From an uncultured Eubacteriales bacterium (lineage in GTDB: Bacteria > Bacillota > Clostridia > Christensenellales > Christensenellaceae), in assembly GCA_905193725.1 (NCBI GenBank), contig CAJJPW010000037.1:1-12456 (forward strand): a stretch of DNA of 12,456 nucleotides, given 5' to 3'. A program made the position numbers and the translations under genes. Positions 6,133 to 12,456 of this stretch are shown here, in pieces (the first letter of the stretch is position 1; each line of letters opens with the position of its first letter). The notes beneath the pieces are model-generated. The model had not been told where the DNA came from. It ran no database searches and was given only the letters and a program-made list of their open reading frames with translations.

Positions 6133-7542
6133 ATGAGCGATGGAAAGTCAAAAAACAAATTGTTACTAGAGAACAATTACCGATATAAACTGCAGGAGAG
6201 AGAGACGCCTAATTTGCTCAGGGAGATGTTTGATTATGACCATATTCCAAAGGTCACATTCAATCACAGAGTAGTGCCAATGCACTTCCCTGAGGAGATA
6301 TGGATCACAGATACTACCTTTCGAGACGGACAGCAATCCCGCACCCCTTTTACTGTGGAGCAAGTGGTAGAGCTCTATAAACTCATCCACAAATTGGGAG
6401 GGCCCAAGGGCATTATCCGGCAAAGTGAGTTTTTTGTGTATACGGAAAAGGACAGAAAAGCCATCTCCGCCTGTTTGGATTTGGGATATGAATTTCCTGA
6501 GATCACTACCTGGATTCGCGCCAGCAAAAAGGATTTTGAGCTGGTCAAGGAATTTGGCATTCAGGAGACGGGCATATTGGTGAGCTGTTCGGACTACCAC
6601 ATTTACAACAAAATGGGTATGACAAGAGCACAGGCCATGGATAAATATCTCGGTATTGTCAAAGATGCCCTTTCCTATGGAATAAAACCCCGTTGTCATT
6701 TAGAGGACATCACCCGCGCGGATTTTTATGGATTTGTGGTGCCCTTTGTCAACGAGCTAATGGATCTGATGCAGGAGAGCAACATGCCCATCAAGATCCG
6801 CATGTGTGATACCATGGGCTATGGAGTCACCTTCCCAGGAGCCTCGCTGCCCCGAAGTGTGCAGGGGATTGTCTACGGTTTGAGGTTTTACTCCAGAGTG
6901 CCGTCTAGATTACTGGAATGGCATGGCCATAATGACTTTTACAATGTGGTATCCAATGCCTCCACGGCTTGGCTATATGGTGCCTCCAGTGTGAACTGTT
7001 CGCTGCTGGGAATTGGAGAGAGAACGGGCAACTGCCCTCTAGAGGCAATGGCCATTGAATACGCTCAACTCAAGGGTACAGACGATGGCATGGACTTCAA
7101 AGCCATCACGGAAATTGCCAGATACTTTGAAAATGAGCTGGATTACGAGATCCCAGCGAGAACGCCTTTTGTGGGCAGGGCATTTAACTCTACAAGGGCG
7201 GGAATCCATGCAGATGGTCTGCTCAAAGATGAGGAGATCTACAATATTTTTGATACGGCTAAGATTTTGGGGCGGCCAGTGTCGGTGGTCATTGGAGAAC
7301 ATTCTGGCCTTGCAGGGATTGCACACTGGATCAATGAGCACTTTATGTTAGAAGGGGATTTGCGAATCGAGAAGGGTCACAAATTAATTACCCAGATCAA
7401 AGAACAGATCGACCAAGAGTACGCAGAGGGGCGCACCACAAGCTTTGGAGATGATGAGATAGAGACGATTATCCACCGGGTGGATCCAGACGCATTCTTA
7501 GCGCTCATCCATCATAGGAAAGAAGTAAAAAGCAGAAAATAG
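6133..7542 (+). CDS. HMGL-family condensing enzyme, candidate Re-citrate synthase
   Basis: This 469-residue protein belongs to the isopropylmalate/homocitrate synthase (DRE-TIM metallolyase) family, which condenses acetyl-CoA with a 2-oxo acid. The signature ITDTTFRDGQQSR (58-70) carries catalytic R64 and metal ligand D65. WHGHND (263-268) supplies the two metal-binding His, GIGERTGN (293-300) is the conserved glycine-rich segment, and RAGIHADG (355-362) is also present. It lacks the long C-terminal LeuA regulatory domain of alpha-isopropylmalate synthase (usually over 500 residues). The length, the N-terminal extension and motifs such as QSEFF, CHLEDITRADFYGF and EEIYNIFDT agree with what I recall of the clostridial Re-citrate synthase of C. 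kluyveri type. Pairing with an aspartate-type aminotransferase fits oxaloacetate use. The ATG at 6133 has GAGGGG upstream; an in-frame ATG at 6070 would add 21 unconserved-looking residues. Homocitrate synthase remains an alternative. Confidence 0.85.
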   Translation: MSDGKSKNKLLLENNYRYKLQERETPNLLREMFDYDHIPKVTFNHRVVPMHFPEEIWITDTTFRDGQQSRTPFTVEQVVELYKLIHKLGGPKGIIRQSEFFVYTEKDRKAISACLDLGYEFPEITTWIRASKKDFELVKEFGIQETGILVSCSDYHIYNKMGMTRAQAMDKYLGIVKDALSYGIKPRCHLEDITRADFYGFVVPFVNELMDLMQESNMPIKIRMCDTMGYGVTFPGASLPRSVQGIVYGLRFYSRVPSRLLEWHGHNDFYNVVSNASTAWLYGASSVNCSLLGIGERTGNCPLEAMAIEYAQLKGTDDGMDFKAITEIARYFENELDYEIPARTPFVGRAFNSTRAGIHADGLLKDEEIYNIFDTAKILGRPVSVVIGEHSGLAGIAHWINEHFMLEGDLRIEKGHKLITQIKEQIDQEYAEGRTTSFGDDEIETIIHRVDPDAFLALIHHRKEVKSRK

Positions 7543-7558
7543 ATTTAAAAGCAAAGGG

Positions 7559-7593
7559 CTGGCAGTTGTAATGATGAGGCTGTCAGTTTTTTT
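7559..7593 (+). terminator. Terminator of the aminotransferase-synthase operon
   Basis: A 7-bp stem, CTGGCAG (7559-7565) with CTGTCAG (7580-7586) and one G-T wobble, is directly followed by seven T (7587-7593). It starts 16 nt after the synthase stop codon. Confidence 0.88.
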
Positions 7594-7916
7594 GTCTAAA
7601 AAAAGAACAACTCCCGATTAACCTAAAAAGGTTGGAGATATTGTTGAATTTTTTAATGAATATCATATTGACCTTAGTATATCCCACTCAGAAAAGCAAT
7701 CTGGAGAACCCTTATCAGGAGGGAAGAAGAACGGGGGAAATCGTTAGAAATATTTCGGCAAAGAGTACAGTGTTTCGATAACAGAAAGATAAAGAGTGGT
7801 ATTCTCCATCACCAAAGGGACAAGAGAAGTCTTTGCCTGCGCCTAAAGGATTTGGCTCAGCGTCGAGTATTTTTTCAAAAGAGGAGCAAGGTGGTTTCCT
7901 GTAGGCTACGGCTTAT
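7594..7916. other. Gene-poor region with possible decayed coding sequence
   Basis: About 320 bp lie between two operons with no intact gene. Short open stretches with protein-like composition appear in more than one plus-strand frame. One, between stops at about 7619 and 7745, includes VGDIVEFFNEYHIDLSISH; another near 7800-7900 includes KSLPAPKGFGSASSIFSKEE. They lack start codons with ribosome binding sites and are broken by stops. A remnant of a decayed gene is possible, but I could not assign it to a family. No RNA gene is recognised. Confidence 0.4.
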
Positions 7917-7946
7917 TTGACGAATAAATAAAGAGAATGGTACAAT
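7917..7946 (+). promoter_or_regulatory. Promoter of the lrp-like operon
   Basis: TTGACG (7917-7922) and TACAAT (7941-7946) are separated by 18 bp. The regulator's ATG is at 7996. An Lrp/AsnC gene often controls its own promoter, so an operator is expected here, but no clear palindrome is visible. Confidence 0.7.
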
Positions 7947-7995
7947 AAAACAAATTGCCTGTGTGAAAAATGGGGGAAATGAGGGAAGTAATAGG

Positions 7996-8487
7996 ATGAA
8001 CCTGAAAAACGAAATATTGGAAATTTTAGAGAACGACGCCAAAGTTACTAATGAAGAAATTGCAGGAATGCTTCACATAGAAGTGGCTCAAGTGGCCCAA
8101 ATCATCGAGGAATTAGAAGAAGACAAGACAATTGTGAAATATGTGGCAGTGATCAACAAGGAAAATTTGGATGAAGAGGTCTCGGCCGAAGCACTCATCG
8201 AGGTGAAGGTGACACCCGAAAGAGATCTGGGATATAACGAAATCGCCAGGAGAATCTACAAATTTCAAGAGGTAAAGGCGGTCTACCTCATGTCCGGCAG
8301 GTACGATTTATCGGTGAGAGTGCGCAGCACCTCTATGAAAAAAATTTCCCAATTTGTGTGGGAAAAACTGGCGGTGCTCAAAGGAGTGCGGGGGACTTCC
8401 ACCACGTTCATTATGAGAAAATACAAGGAAAACGGCGTGATACTGGTGCAAGATGAAGACGATAAGAGATTGATGGTGACGCCATGA
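7996..8487 (+). CDS. Lrp/AsnC family transcriptional regulator
   Basis: This 163-residue protein is a typical Lrp/AsnC (feast/famine) regulator. An N-terminal winged helix-turn-helix (about 1-50: ILEILENDAKVTNEEIAGML, then the recognition helix around 29-42) is followed by a RAM ligand-binding domain (about 63-142) with the hallmark SGRYDLSVRV (100-109). Such proteins form dimers to octamers and sense amino acids. The ATG at 7996 is preceded by GAGGGA; an in-frame GTG at 7963 would add 11 residues of low-complexity sequence. The stop codon overlaps the aminotransferase start by 4 bp (ATGA), so the two are probably translationally coupled. That makes the transaminase, and likely the regulator itself, its most likely targets (inference). 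Confidence 0.93.
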   Translation: MNLKNEILEILENDAKVTNEEIAGMLHIEVAQVAQIIEELEEDKTIVKYVAVINKENLDEEVSAEALIEVKVTPERDLGYNEIARRIYKFQEVKAVYLMSGRYDLSVRVRSTSMKKISQFVWEKLAVLKGVRGTSTTFIMRKYKENGVILVQDEDDKRLMVTP

Positions 8488-9665
8488 GCTCGGAAAAATA
8501 TATTGCAAAAACGGTTTTGAAGATGCCACCATCAGGCATACGAAAGTTTTTTGACATTGCCAGTGAGATGAAAGACGCGATTTCTCTGGGAGTGGGGGAA
8601 CCTGATTTTGTCACCCCGTGGAATATTCGAGAGATGGCGATTTATGCGCTGGAAAGCGGTAAAACCCATTATACCTCCAACCACGGCTTATTGGAATTGA
8701 GAGAGTTGGTGGCAAAATATCTGAAGGATCGATTCGCCATCCAGTATCCGGTAGAGGAGATACTCATCACTGTGGGCGCTAGTGAAGCACTGGACTTGGC
8801 ATTTCGGGCGCTCATTGAGCCTGGAGATGAAGTGTTGGTGCCAGCTCCTTCGTATGTGTCCTATATGCCAGGCGTAAAATTTGCCGGTGGAGTACCTATA
8901 CCCATTGCCACAAAGGAAGAGAACAACTTTAAAGTGTTGCGTGAGGATATAGAAGCGGTAATAACGCCCAAGACAAAGGCAATTGTACTACCGTATCCCA
9001 ACAATCCCACTGGCGCGATTATGGAGATAAAAGACTTAGAGGGAATTTTGGATGTCATCCTCAAATACGATCTGTTTGTCATATCGGATGAGATCTATGC
9101 GGAACTCACCTATGGGAAAAATCACGTCTCCATCGCCAGCTTCCCAGAGATGAGAGAGCGCACAATGGTGATCAACGGCTTTTCCAAGGCTTTTGCCATG
9201 ACGGGATTTCGTCTGGGATACGGGGCAGGGCCCAAACCTGTCATTGATGCCATGGTGAAAATTCACCAGTACACTATGCTGTGTGCGCCTATCATCAGCC
9301 AAATTGCAGGAGTAGAGGCGCTCAAATACGAGATGAGCAATGACTATATTCAGGTAAAGGGAATGACCAGACAGTACAACCGCCGCAGGCAGCTGATTTT
9401 TAGAGAGTTCAATCAGATGGGATTTCACTGCTTTGAGCCGGAAGGTGCCTTTTACTGTTTCCCGAATATCACGAGCACGGGACTGACCAGTGAAGAATTT
9501 TGTACAAGACTCATACGGAAAAAGAAAATAGCCTGTGTTCCAGGGACGGCATTTGGCGAAGGTGGCGAGGGCTTTATCCGCTGTTCTTATGCATCCTCTC
9601 TGGAAAATATCGTGGAGGCATTGAGAAGGATAAAAGAATTTGCAGAGGAACTGAAACATGAATGA
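8484..9665 (+). CDS. PLP-dependent class I aminotransferase
   Basis: This 393-residue protein has a complete fold-type I active site: GVGEPDFVTP (36-45), PSYVSY (122-127), PNNPTG (172-177) with the cofactor Asn at 174, D202 and Y205 in SDEIY, Schiff-base K235 in FSKAFAMTGFRLGY, and R366 for the substrate carboxylate. Among class I enzymes it looks like the broad aspartate/alanine/aromatic type often found in an operon with an Lrp/AsnC regulator in clostridia. The precise amino acid is not determined. It shares the active-site layout with the aminotransferase at 4851 but differs in most other positions, so the two are not a recent duplication. It overlaps the regulator by 4 bp and the HAD gene by 8 bp. 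Confidence 0.92.
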   Translation: MSSEKYIAKTVLKMPPSGIRKFFDIASEMKDAISLGVGEPDFVTPWNIREMAIYALESGKTHYTSNHGLLELRELVAKYLKDRFAIQYPVEEILITVGASEALDLAFRALIEPGDEVLVPAPSYVSYMPGVKFAGGVPIPIATKEENNFKVLREDIEAVITPKTKAIVLPYPNNPTGAIMEIKDLEGILDVILKYDLFVISDEIYAELTYGKNHVSIASFPEMRERTMVINGFSKAFAMTGFRLGYGAGPKPVIDAMVKIHQYTMLCAPIISQIAGVEALKYEMSNDYIQVKGMTRQYNRRRQLIFREFNQMGFHCFEPEGAFYCFPNITSTGLTSEEFCTRLIRKKKIACVPGTAFGEGGEGFIRCSYASSLENIVEALRRIKEFAEELKHE

Positions 9666-10503
9666 GGGAAAATTTAGGCTGGTGGCACTGGATATGGATG
9701 GCACCATCTTTCGAAGTGATAGAACCATCAGTCCCAGAATGGAACAGGTATTGAACCGATTGGGACAACAGGGCATCCAAGTGGTGCTTTGCACTGGCAG
9801 AATCTATACCACAGCCAATCGGTGGGCGGCCCAATGGGGGATAGATGGGCCGATTATCTGCAGTAATGGTGCCAACGTGCGCAGTGAGCATAAGGTCTAC
9901 TATGAAGCCACTTTAGATGGGGAATCGATTGCCTTTTGCAAGGATGTTGCTCAGGATTTCGGCTCCTGCTTTTTTGCCTTTTGTGGGGATCATGTGCACT
10001 GTACCCGGCGGGATGTGGTAAAAGAGCTGTTTGAAAAGTGGGATGTGGATGGGTTGCGAGCACAGGGGTTGGACCTGATCTGTGTGGAAGACGATTATGA
10101 AACCTTGGTCCAACGTGCTGCAAATAAGGCGGTGAAGCTCTTGATTGTGGAATCAGATCCTTTGCGGCACAGCCAGATAAAAAAGCAGCTCCAAACCTGG
10201 AAAAAGATATCGGTGTGCAGTTCAGAAAGTGATAATATCGACATCATGCCCACGGGCCAGAGCAAGGGAAAAGCCCTAAAATGGCTGTGTCAGGATCTAA
10301 AAATCCCCAGAGAGCAGGTGCTGGCCATTGGAGATGGGGAGAACGATGTAGATATGATCCAGTTTGCAGGATGTGGTGTGGCCATGGGGAATGCCATGGA
10401 TGTGGTGAAAAAAGAGGCGGACTACATTGCGCTGACCAACGATCAAGATGGTGCAGCCTTGGCGATACAAAAATTTGTTTTGGGAGAAGACGATGCAAAG
10501 TGA
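9658..10503 (+). CDS. Cof-type HAD family hydrolase
   Basis: This 281-residue phosphatase belongs to the HAD superfamily, Cof/YidA-like subgroup with a large C2 cap. Motif I is LDMDGT (11-16) with nucleophile D12 and acid/base D14. Motif II is CTGR with T46. Motif III Lys is probably K203 or K205 in TGQSKGKAL. Motif IV is GDGENDVDM (225-233) with D226 and D230 for magnesium. Proteins of this group dephosphorylate sugar phosphates, nucleotides or flavin/PLP-type cofactor phosphates. Because the gene sits in an operon with a PLP enzyme, a cofactor-phosphate role is conceivable, but nothing in the sequence proves it. It overlaps the genes on both sides by 8 and 11 bp. Confidence 0.92.
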   Translation: MNEGKFRLVALDMDGTIFRSDRTISPRMEQVLNRLGQQGIQVVLCTGRIYTTANRWAAQWGIDGPIICSNGANVRSEHKVYYEATLDGESIAFCKDVAQDFGSCFFAFCGDHVHCTRRDVVKELFEKWDVDGLRAQGLDLICVEDDYETLVQRAANKAVKLLIVESDPLRHSQIKKQLQTWKKISVCSSESDNIDIMPTGQSKGKALKWLCQDLKIPREQVLAIGDGENDVDMIQFAGCGVAMGNAMDVVKKEADYIALTNDQDGAALAIQKFVLGEDDAK

Positions 10504-11650
10504 TTTGGTAGCATTGGTGGACTGCCCAGATTATGGAGAGGCCACTGTAAAAAAAGCAGTACAAGAGATGTTTTCTCGCTTGGGTGGATTGGACAAATTT
10601 GTGAAACCCGGAGGCAAAGTGCTCATAAAGCCGAACTTGCTCAAGGCAGAGCCACCGGAAAAGTGCTGTACGACTCACCCCCAATTGGTCTGTGAGATTG
10701 CAAAGCAGGTGGCGGCGCTGGGGGCCCAAGTGGTTATTGCAGATAGCCCAGGAGGTGCCTATAACAAAACGGTATTGCACAATTTATATAAAAAGACGGG
10801 TTTGGAACAAGCTGCAAAAGATGCAGGTGTATCGCTCAATGAGGACTGTTCTGAATTCACGGTGCCGGCAAAAAATGCCAAACAACTGAGCTCGCTTACC
10901 TTTATCGCACCTGTCAAAGAGGCAGATGTGATAATTAATGTAGCCAAGCTCAAAACCCACACGCTGACTGGATACACAGGTGCGGTGAAAAACTTGTATG
11001 GCACGATACCGGGCTTTACCAAGGCAGAGTACCATTTCCGCTTTAAAAATAGTGAGGACTTTTGCAACGCACTGATCGATATTGAACAAAATTTAAAGCC
11101 GGAACTCAATATCATTGATGCTGTTATGGCAATGGAAGGAGAAGGACCTTCCAGTGGACAGCCCAGGCAGATGGGGCTGCTCATCGGCAGCAGTAATGCT
11201 CATGCGGCTGATGTAGTAGGAGTCAATCTGATAGGCTACCAGGCCCAAAGTATCCTTACTACAAAGTTTGCAGTAGAGGGGGGACTCAGCCCCGACATCG
11301 ATCGGATAAAAATTGTGGGGGAAGATCTGCAAAAAAGAAGAATTCCGGATTTTAAAAAGGCGGATTTTGCATGTGCCAGTATTTTGAAGCACAGAGTGCC
11401 AGGGTTTATGCGGGATTGGTTGGAGCGAGCGCTGGCGCTAAAACCAAAATTTCTCTACCAAAAATGTGTGGGATGTGGGATATGCGAAAAAAGCTGCCCA
11501 CCGAAAGCCATAACCATGGTAGATAAAAAACCGCAAATAAATGAGGATAAGTGCATCAACTGTTTTTGCTGTCAGGAGTTATGCCCACAGCGAGCGGTCA
11601 AGGTAAAAAAGAATTTTGCCTTTAAACTGGTGAAATTGCTAGATCACTAG
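10493..11650 (+). CDS. DUF362 domain protein with two [4Fe-4S] ferredoxin motifs
   Basis: This 385-residue protein has an N-terminal DUF362 domain (about 5-300; GKVLIKPNLL at 41-50, ADSPGG at 83-88, KLKTHTLTGYTGAVKNLYG at 152-170) and a C-terminal bacterial-type ferredoxin domain. The two cluster motifs are C325-x2-C328-x2-C331-x3-C335 and C354-x2-C357-x2-C360-x3-C364, each followed by Pro, as in 2[4Fe-4S] ferredoxins. The reaction is unknown; an iron-sulfur redox role in an anaerobe is likely. I prefer the ATG at 10493, which has GGGAGA upstream and overlaps the HAD gene by 11 bp. An in-frame ATG at 10448 would add 15 residues buried in the HAD gene. It is the last gene of the operon, followed by a terminator-like hairpin. 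Confidence 0.9.
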   Translation: MQSDLVALVDCPDYGEATVKKAVQEMFSRLGGLDKFVKPGGKVLIKPNLLKAEPPEKCCTTHPQLVCEIAKQVAALGAQVVIADSPGGAYNKTVLHNLYKKTGLEQAAKDAGVSLNEDCSEFTVPAKNAKQLSSLTFIAPVKEADVIINVAKLKTHTLTGYTGAVKNLYGTIPGFTKAEYHFRFKNSEDFCNALIDIEQNLKPELNIIDAVMAMEGEGPSSGQPRQMGLLIGSSNAHAADVVGVNLIGYQAQSILTTKFAVEGGLSPDIDRIKIVGEDLQKRRIPDFKKADFACASILKHRVPGFMRDWLERALALKPKFLYQKCVGCGICEKSCPPKAITMVDKKPQINEDKCINCFCCQELCPQRAVKVKKNFAFKLVKLLDH

Positions 11651-11653
11651 TAT

Positions 11654-11680
11654 AAGGGCCGCTTAAAGAGGTCTTTTTTA
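11654..11680 (+). terminator. Probable terminator after the DUF362 gene
   Basis: An imperfect stem of about 9 pairs is formed between 11654-11663 and 11667-11676, with one G-A mismatch and two G-T pairs around CC/GG pairs. A T-run follows at 11674-11679. It begins 4 nt after the stop codon. Confidence 0.6.
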
Positions 11681-11709
11681 TAACAGACAGATGTTATGGA
11701 AGAATTGCA

Positions 11710-11715
11710 TACAAT
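11710..11715 (+). promoter_or_regulatory. Possible -10 box for trmL
   Basis: TACAAT lies 18 bp before the GTG start, but no good -35 box is found 16-18 bp upstream. If the hairpin at 11654-11680 is a true terminator, trmL needs its own promoter here. Confidence 0.35.
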
Positions 11716-11732
11716 AAAGTGAGGGAAATAAT

Positions 11733-12194
11733 GTGTTAAATATCGTATTGGTAGAACCGGAGATCCCACAAAACACGGGGAACATCGCTAGAACTTGTGC
11801 GATCTGTGGCGCCAGGTTACATTTAATTGAACCTTTGGGATTTTCTATTGATGAAAAGCATGTGAAAAGAGCTGGGCTAGATTATTGGGATGAAGTGGAG
11901 ATTATACAATATAACAATTTAGACGATTTTTTTGAGAGAAACCCAAATATTTCCTATTATTTATTTTCGACCAAGGCAAAAAAGAATCATTGTCAAGTAG
12001 AGTATGAAAAGGACTGCTATCTATTGTTTGGCAAGGAAACTAAGGGCTTGCCAGAGAGTCTCATTTTTTCCCACTTGGATCGGGCGGTGAGAATTCCCAT
12101 GAGAAAGGGCTTAAGGAGCCTTAATCTCGCCAATTCTGTTGCGATTGCAACCTATGAGGTAATGCGTCAGTGGGGATTTTCTGGGCTAGAATAG
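11733..12194 (+). CDS. trmL: tRNA (cytidine/uridine-34 2'-O)-methyltransferase TrmL
   Basis: This 153-residue SPOUT-class methyltransferase adds a 2'-O-methyl group, using S-adenosylmethionine, to the wobble base of certain leucine tRNAs; it acts as a dimer in the cytoplasm. The family motifs are complete: LVEPEIPQNTGNIARTC (6-22), LLFGKETKGLPESL (97-110) and the knotted C-terminal region IPMRKGLRSLNLANSVAIAT (121-140). Length is normal for the minimal TrmL/CspR type. The start is a GTG at 11733, preceded by GAGGGA; the ATG at 11731 is out of frame and meets a stop after one codon. No terminator is evident downstream before the next promoter. Confidence 0.95.
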   Translation: MLNIVLVEPEIPQNTGNIARTCAICGARLHLIEPLGFSIDEKHVKRAGLDYWDEVEIIQYNNLDDFFERNPNISYYLFSTKAKKNHCQVEYEKDCYLLFGKETKGLPESLIFSHLDRAVRIPMRKGLRSLNLANSVAIATYEVMRQWGFSGLE

Positions 12195-12274
12195 CAGAGA
12201 GTAGCGAGAAAATAATTTAAAAATGTCAAGTAGTAGTGGGGAAAATAATTGTAAAATTTGGATAAAAAATTGCG

Positions 12275-12303
12275 TTGACGGGGCATTGTAAATCCTTTAC
12301 AAT
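12275..12303 (+). promoter_or_regulatory. Promoter of the Na/Pi cotransporter gene
   Basis: TTGACG (12275-12280) and TACAAT (12298-12303) are separated by exactly 17 bp. A GGGGGA ribosome binding site (12335-12340) and ATG (12349) follow. The -10 lies inside a perfect inverted repeat. Confidence 0.85.
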
Positions 12304-12304
12304 G
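12284..12304. promoter_or_regulatory. Operator-like perfect inverted repeat over the -10 box
   Basis: CATTGTAAA (12284-12292) and TTTACAATG (12296-12304) are perfect reverse complements with a 3-nt spacer. The right arm contains the -10 box, the usual place for a repressor site. A third copy of the ATTGTAAA half-site is at 12248-12255. The binding factor is unknown. Confidence 0.6.
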
Positions 12305-12348
12305 AATTTGGTAAATTTTGATATTCTAAGTTTTGGGGGAGCGATTGG

Positions 12349-12456
12349 ATGGATATCTTTATGATTATTTCACTGCTAGGGGGCCTGGGCCTATTTCTCT
12401 ATGGCATGCATCTCATGGCAAATGGGCTGGAACTTGCGGCGGGAGACCGGTTGCGC
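12349..12456 (+). CDS. Na/Pi cotransporter family protein (5' end only)
   Basis: Only the first 36 codons are in the window. They encode an N-terminal membrane segment with LLGGLGLFLYGMHLMANGLE (9-28), which closely matches the start of bacterial Na/Pi-cotransporter II-related proteins (Na_Pi_cotrans family; GLGLFLxGMxxMxxGL). The full protein would be a multi-spanning membrane transporter, often with a C-terminal PhoU-like domain in clostridia, but that part lies outside. The ATG at 12349 has GGGGGA 8 nt upstream and a strong promoter. The substrate is probably phosphate or another anion by family; this is not shown by the fragment itself. Confidence 0.88.
   Translation, partial: MDIFMIISLLGGLGLFLYGMHLMANGLELAAGDRLR

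Noticed and set aside
9036..9794. 252-codon minus-strand frame opposite the second aminotransferase
   Set aside because: It is antisense to two well-supported genes with complete motifs and has no recognisable domain or ribosome binding site.
10448..10492. Earlier in-frame ATG for the DUF362 protein
   Set aside because: It would add 15 unconserved-looking residues inside the HAD gene without a ribosome binding site; the ATG at 10493 has GGGAGA upstream and leaves a short overlap.

Overview
The window looks like chromosomal DNA from a low-to-mid GC anaerobic Firmicute, most likely class Clostridia. Three things point that way: strong AGGAGG-type ribosome binding sites, sigma-A promoters and Rho-independent terminators with T-runs; a set of protein families typical of clostridia (a DegV/FakB protein, a clostridial HMGL-type synthase, an Lrp-aminotransferase pair, a DUF362-ferredoxin protein and an Na/Pi cotransporter); and an rRNA operon end of Gram-positive type. 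The genus cannot be named from this sequence.

Layout. Bases 1-686 hold the 3' end of an rRNA operon: the 23S end, a structured spacer, 5S, then two terminators in tandem. A small membrane protein with a possible PH-like domain follows under its own extended -10 promoter (799-1326). Next is a convergent/divergent block. A minus-strand gene (1596-2720) encodes an N-terminal zinc ribbon joined to a degenerate RbsC-like permease body. Across a 129-bp divergent intergenic region lies a small plus-strand zinc-ribbon protein (2850-3218). A minus-strand DegV-family lipid-binding protein follows (3477-4349).

From about 4760 on, everything runs on the plus strand and is mostly amino-acid metabolism. 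An aspartate-type aminotransferase and an HMGL-family condensing enzyme (candidate Re-citrate synthase) form a two-gene operon ended by a clear terminator at 7559-7593. After about 320 bp of gene-poor DNA, a second operon encodes an Lrp/AsnC regulator, a second class I aminotransferase, a Cof-type HAD phosphatase and a DUF362 protein with two [4Fe-4S] motifs. Its junctions overlap by 4, 8 and 11 bp, so translational coupling is likely. trmL (tRNA wobble 2'-O-methyltransferase) follows. The window ends in the first 36 codons of an Na/Pi cotransporter gene, whose promoter carries a perfect 9-bp inverted repeat over the -10 box.

How the parts may work together. If the HMGL-family enzyme is a Re-citrate synthase, its operon would make citrate from oxaloacetate next to an aminotransferase linking aspartate/oxaloacetate and glutamate/2-oxoglutarate. 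The next operon pairs another transaminase with an amino-acid-responsive regulator. The region can then be read as a glutamate/aspartate carbon-nitrogen junction, but that is inference. I see no CRISPR array, insertion sequence, prophage or obvious new defence system. The least ordinary items are the zinc-ribbon/permease fusion with its zinc-ribbon neighbour, the candidate Re-citrate synthase, and the palindromic operator at the right end.
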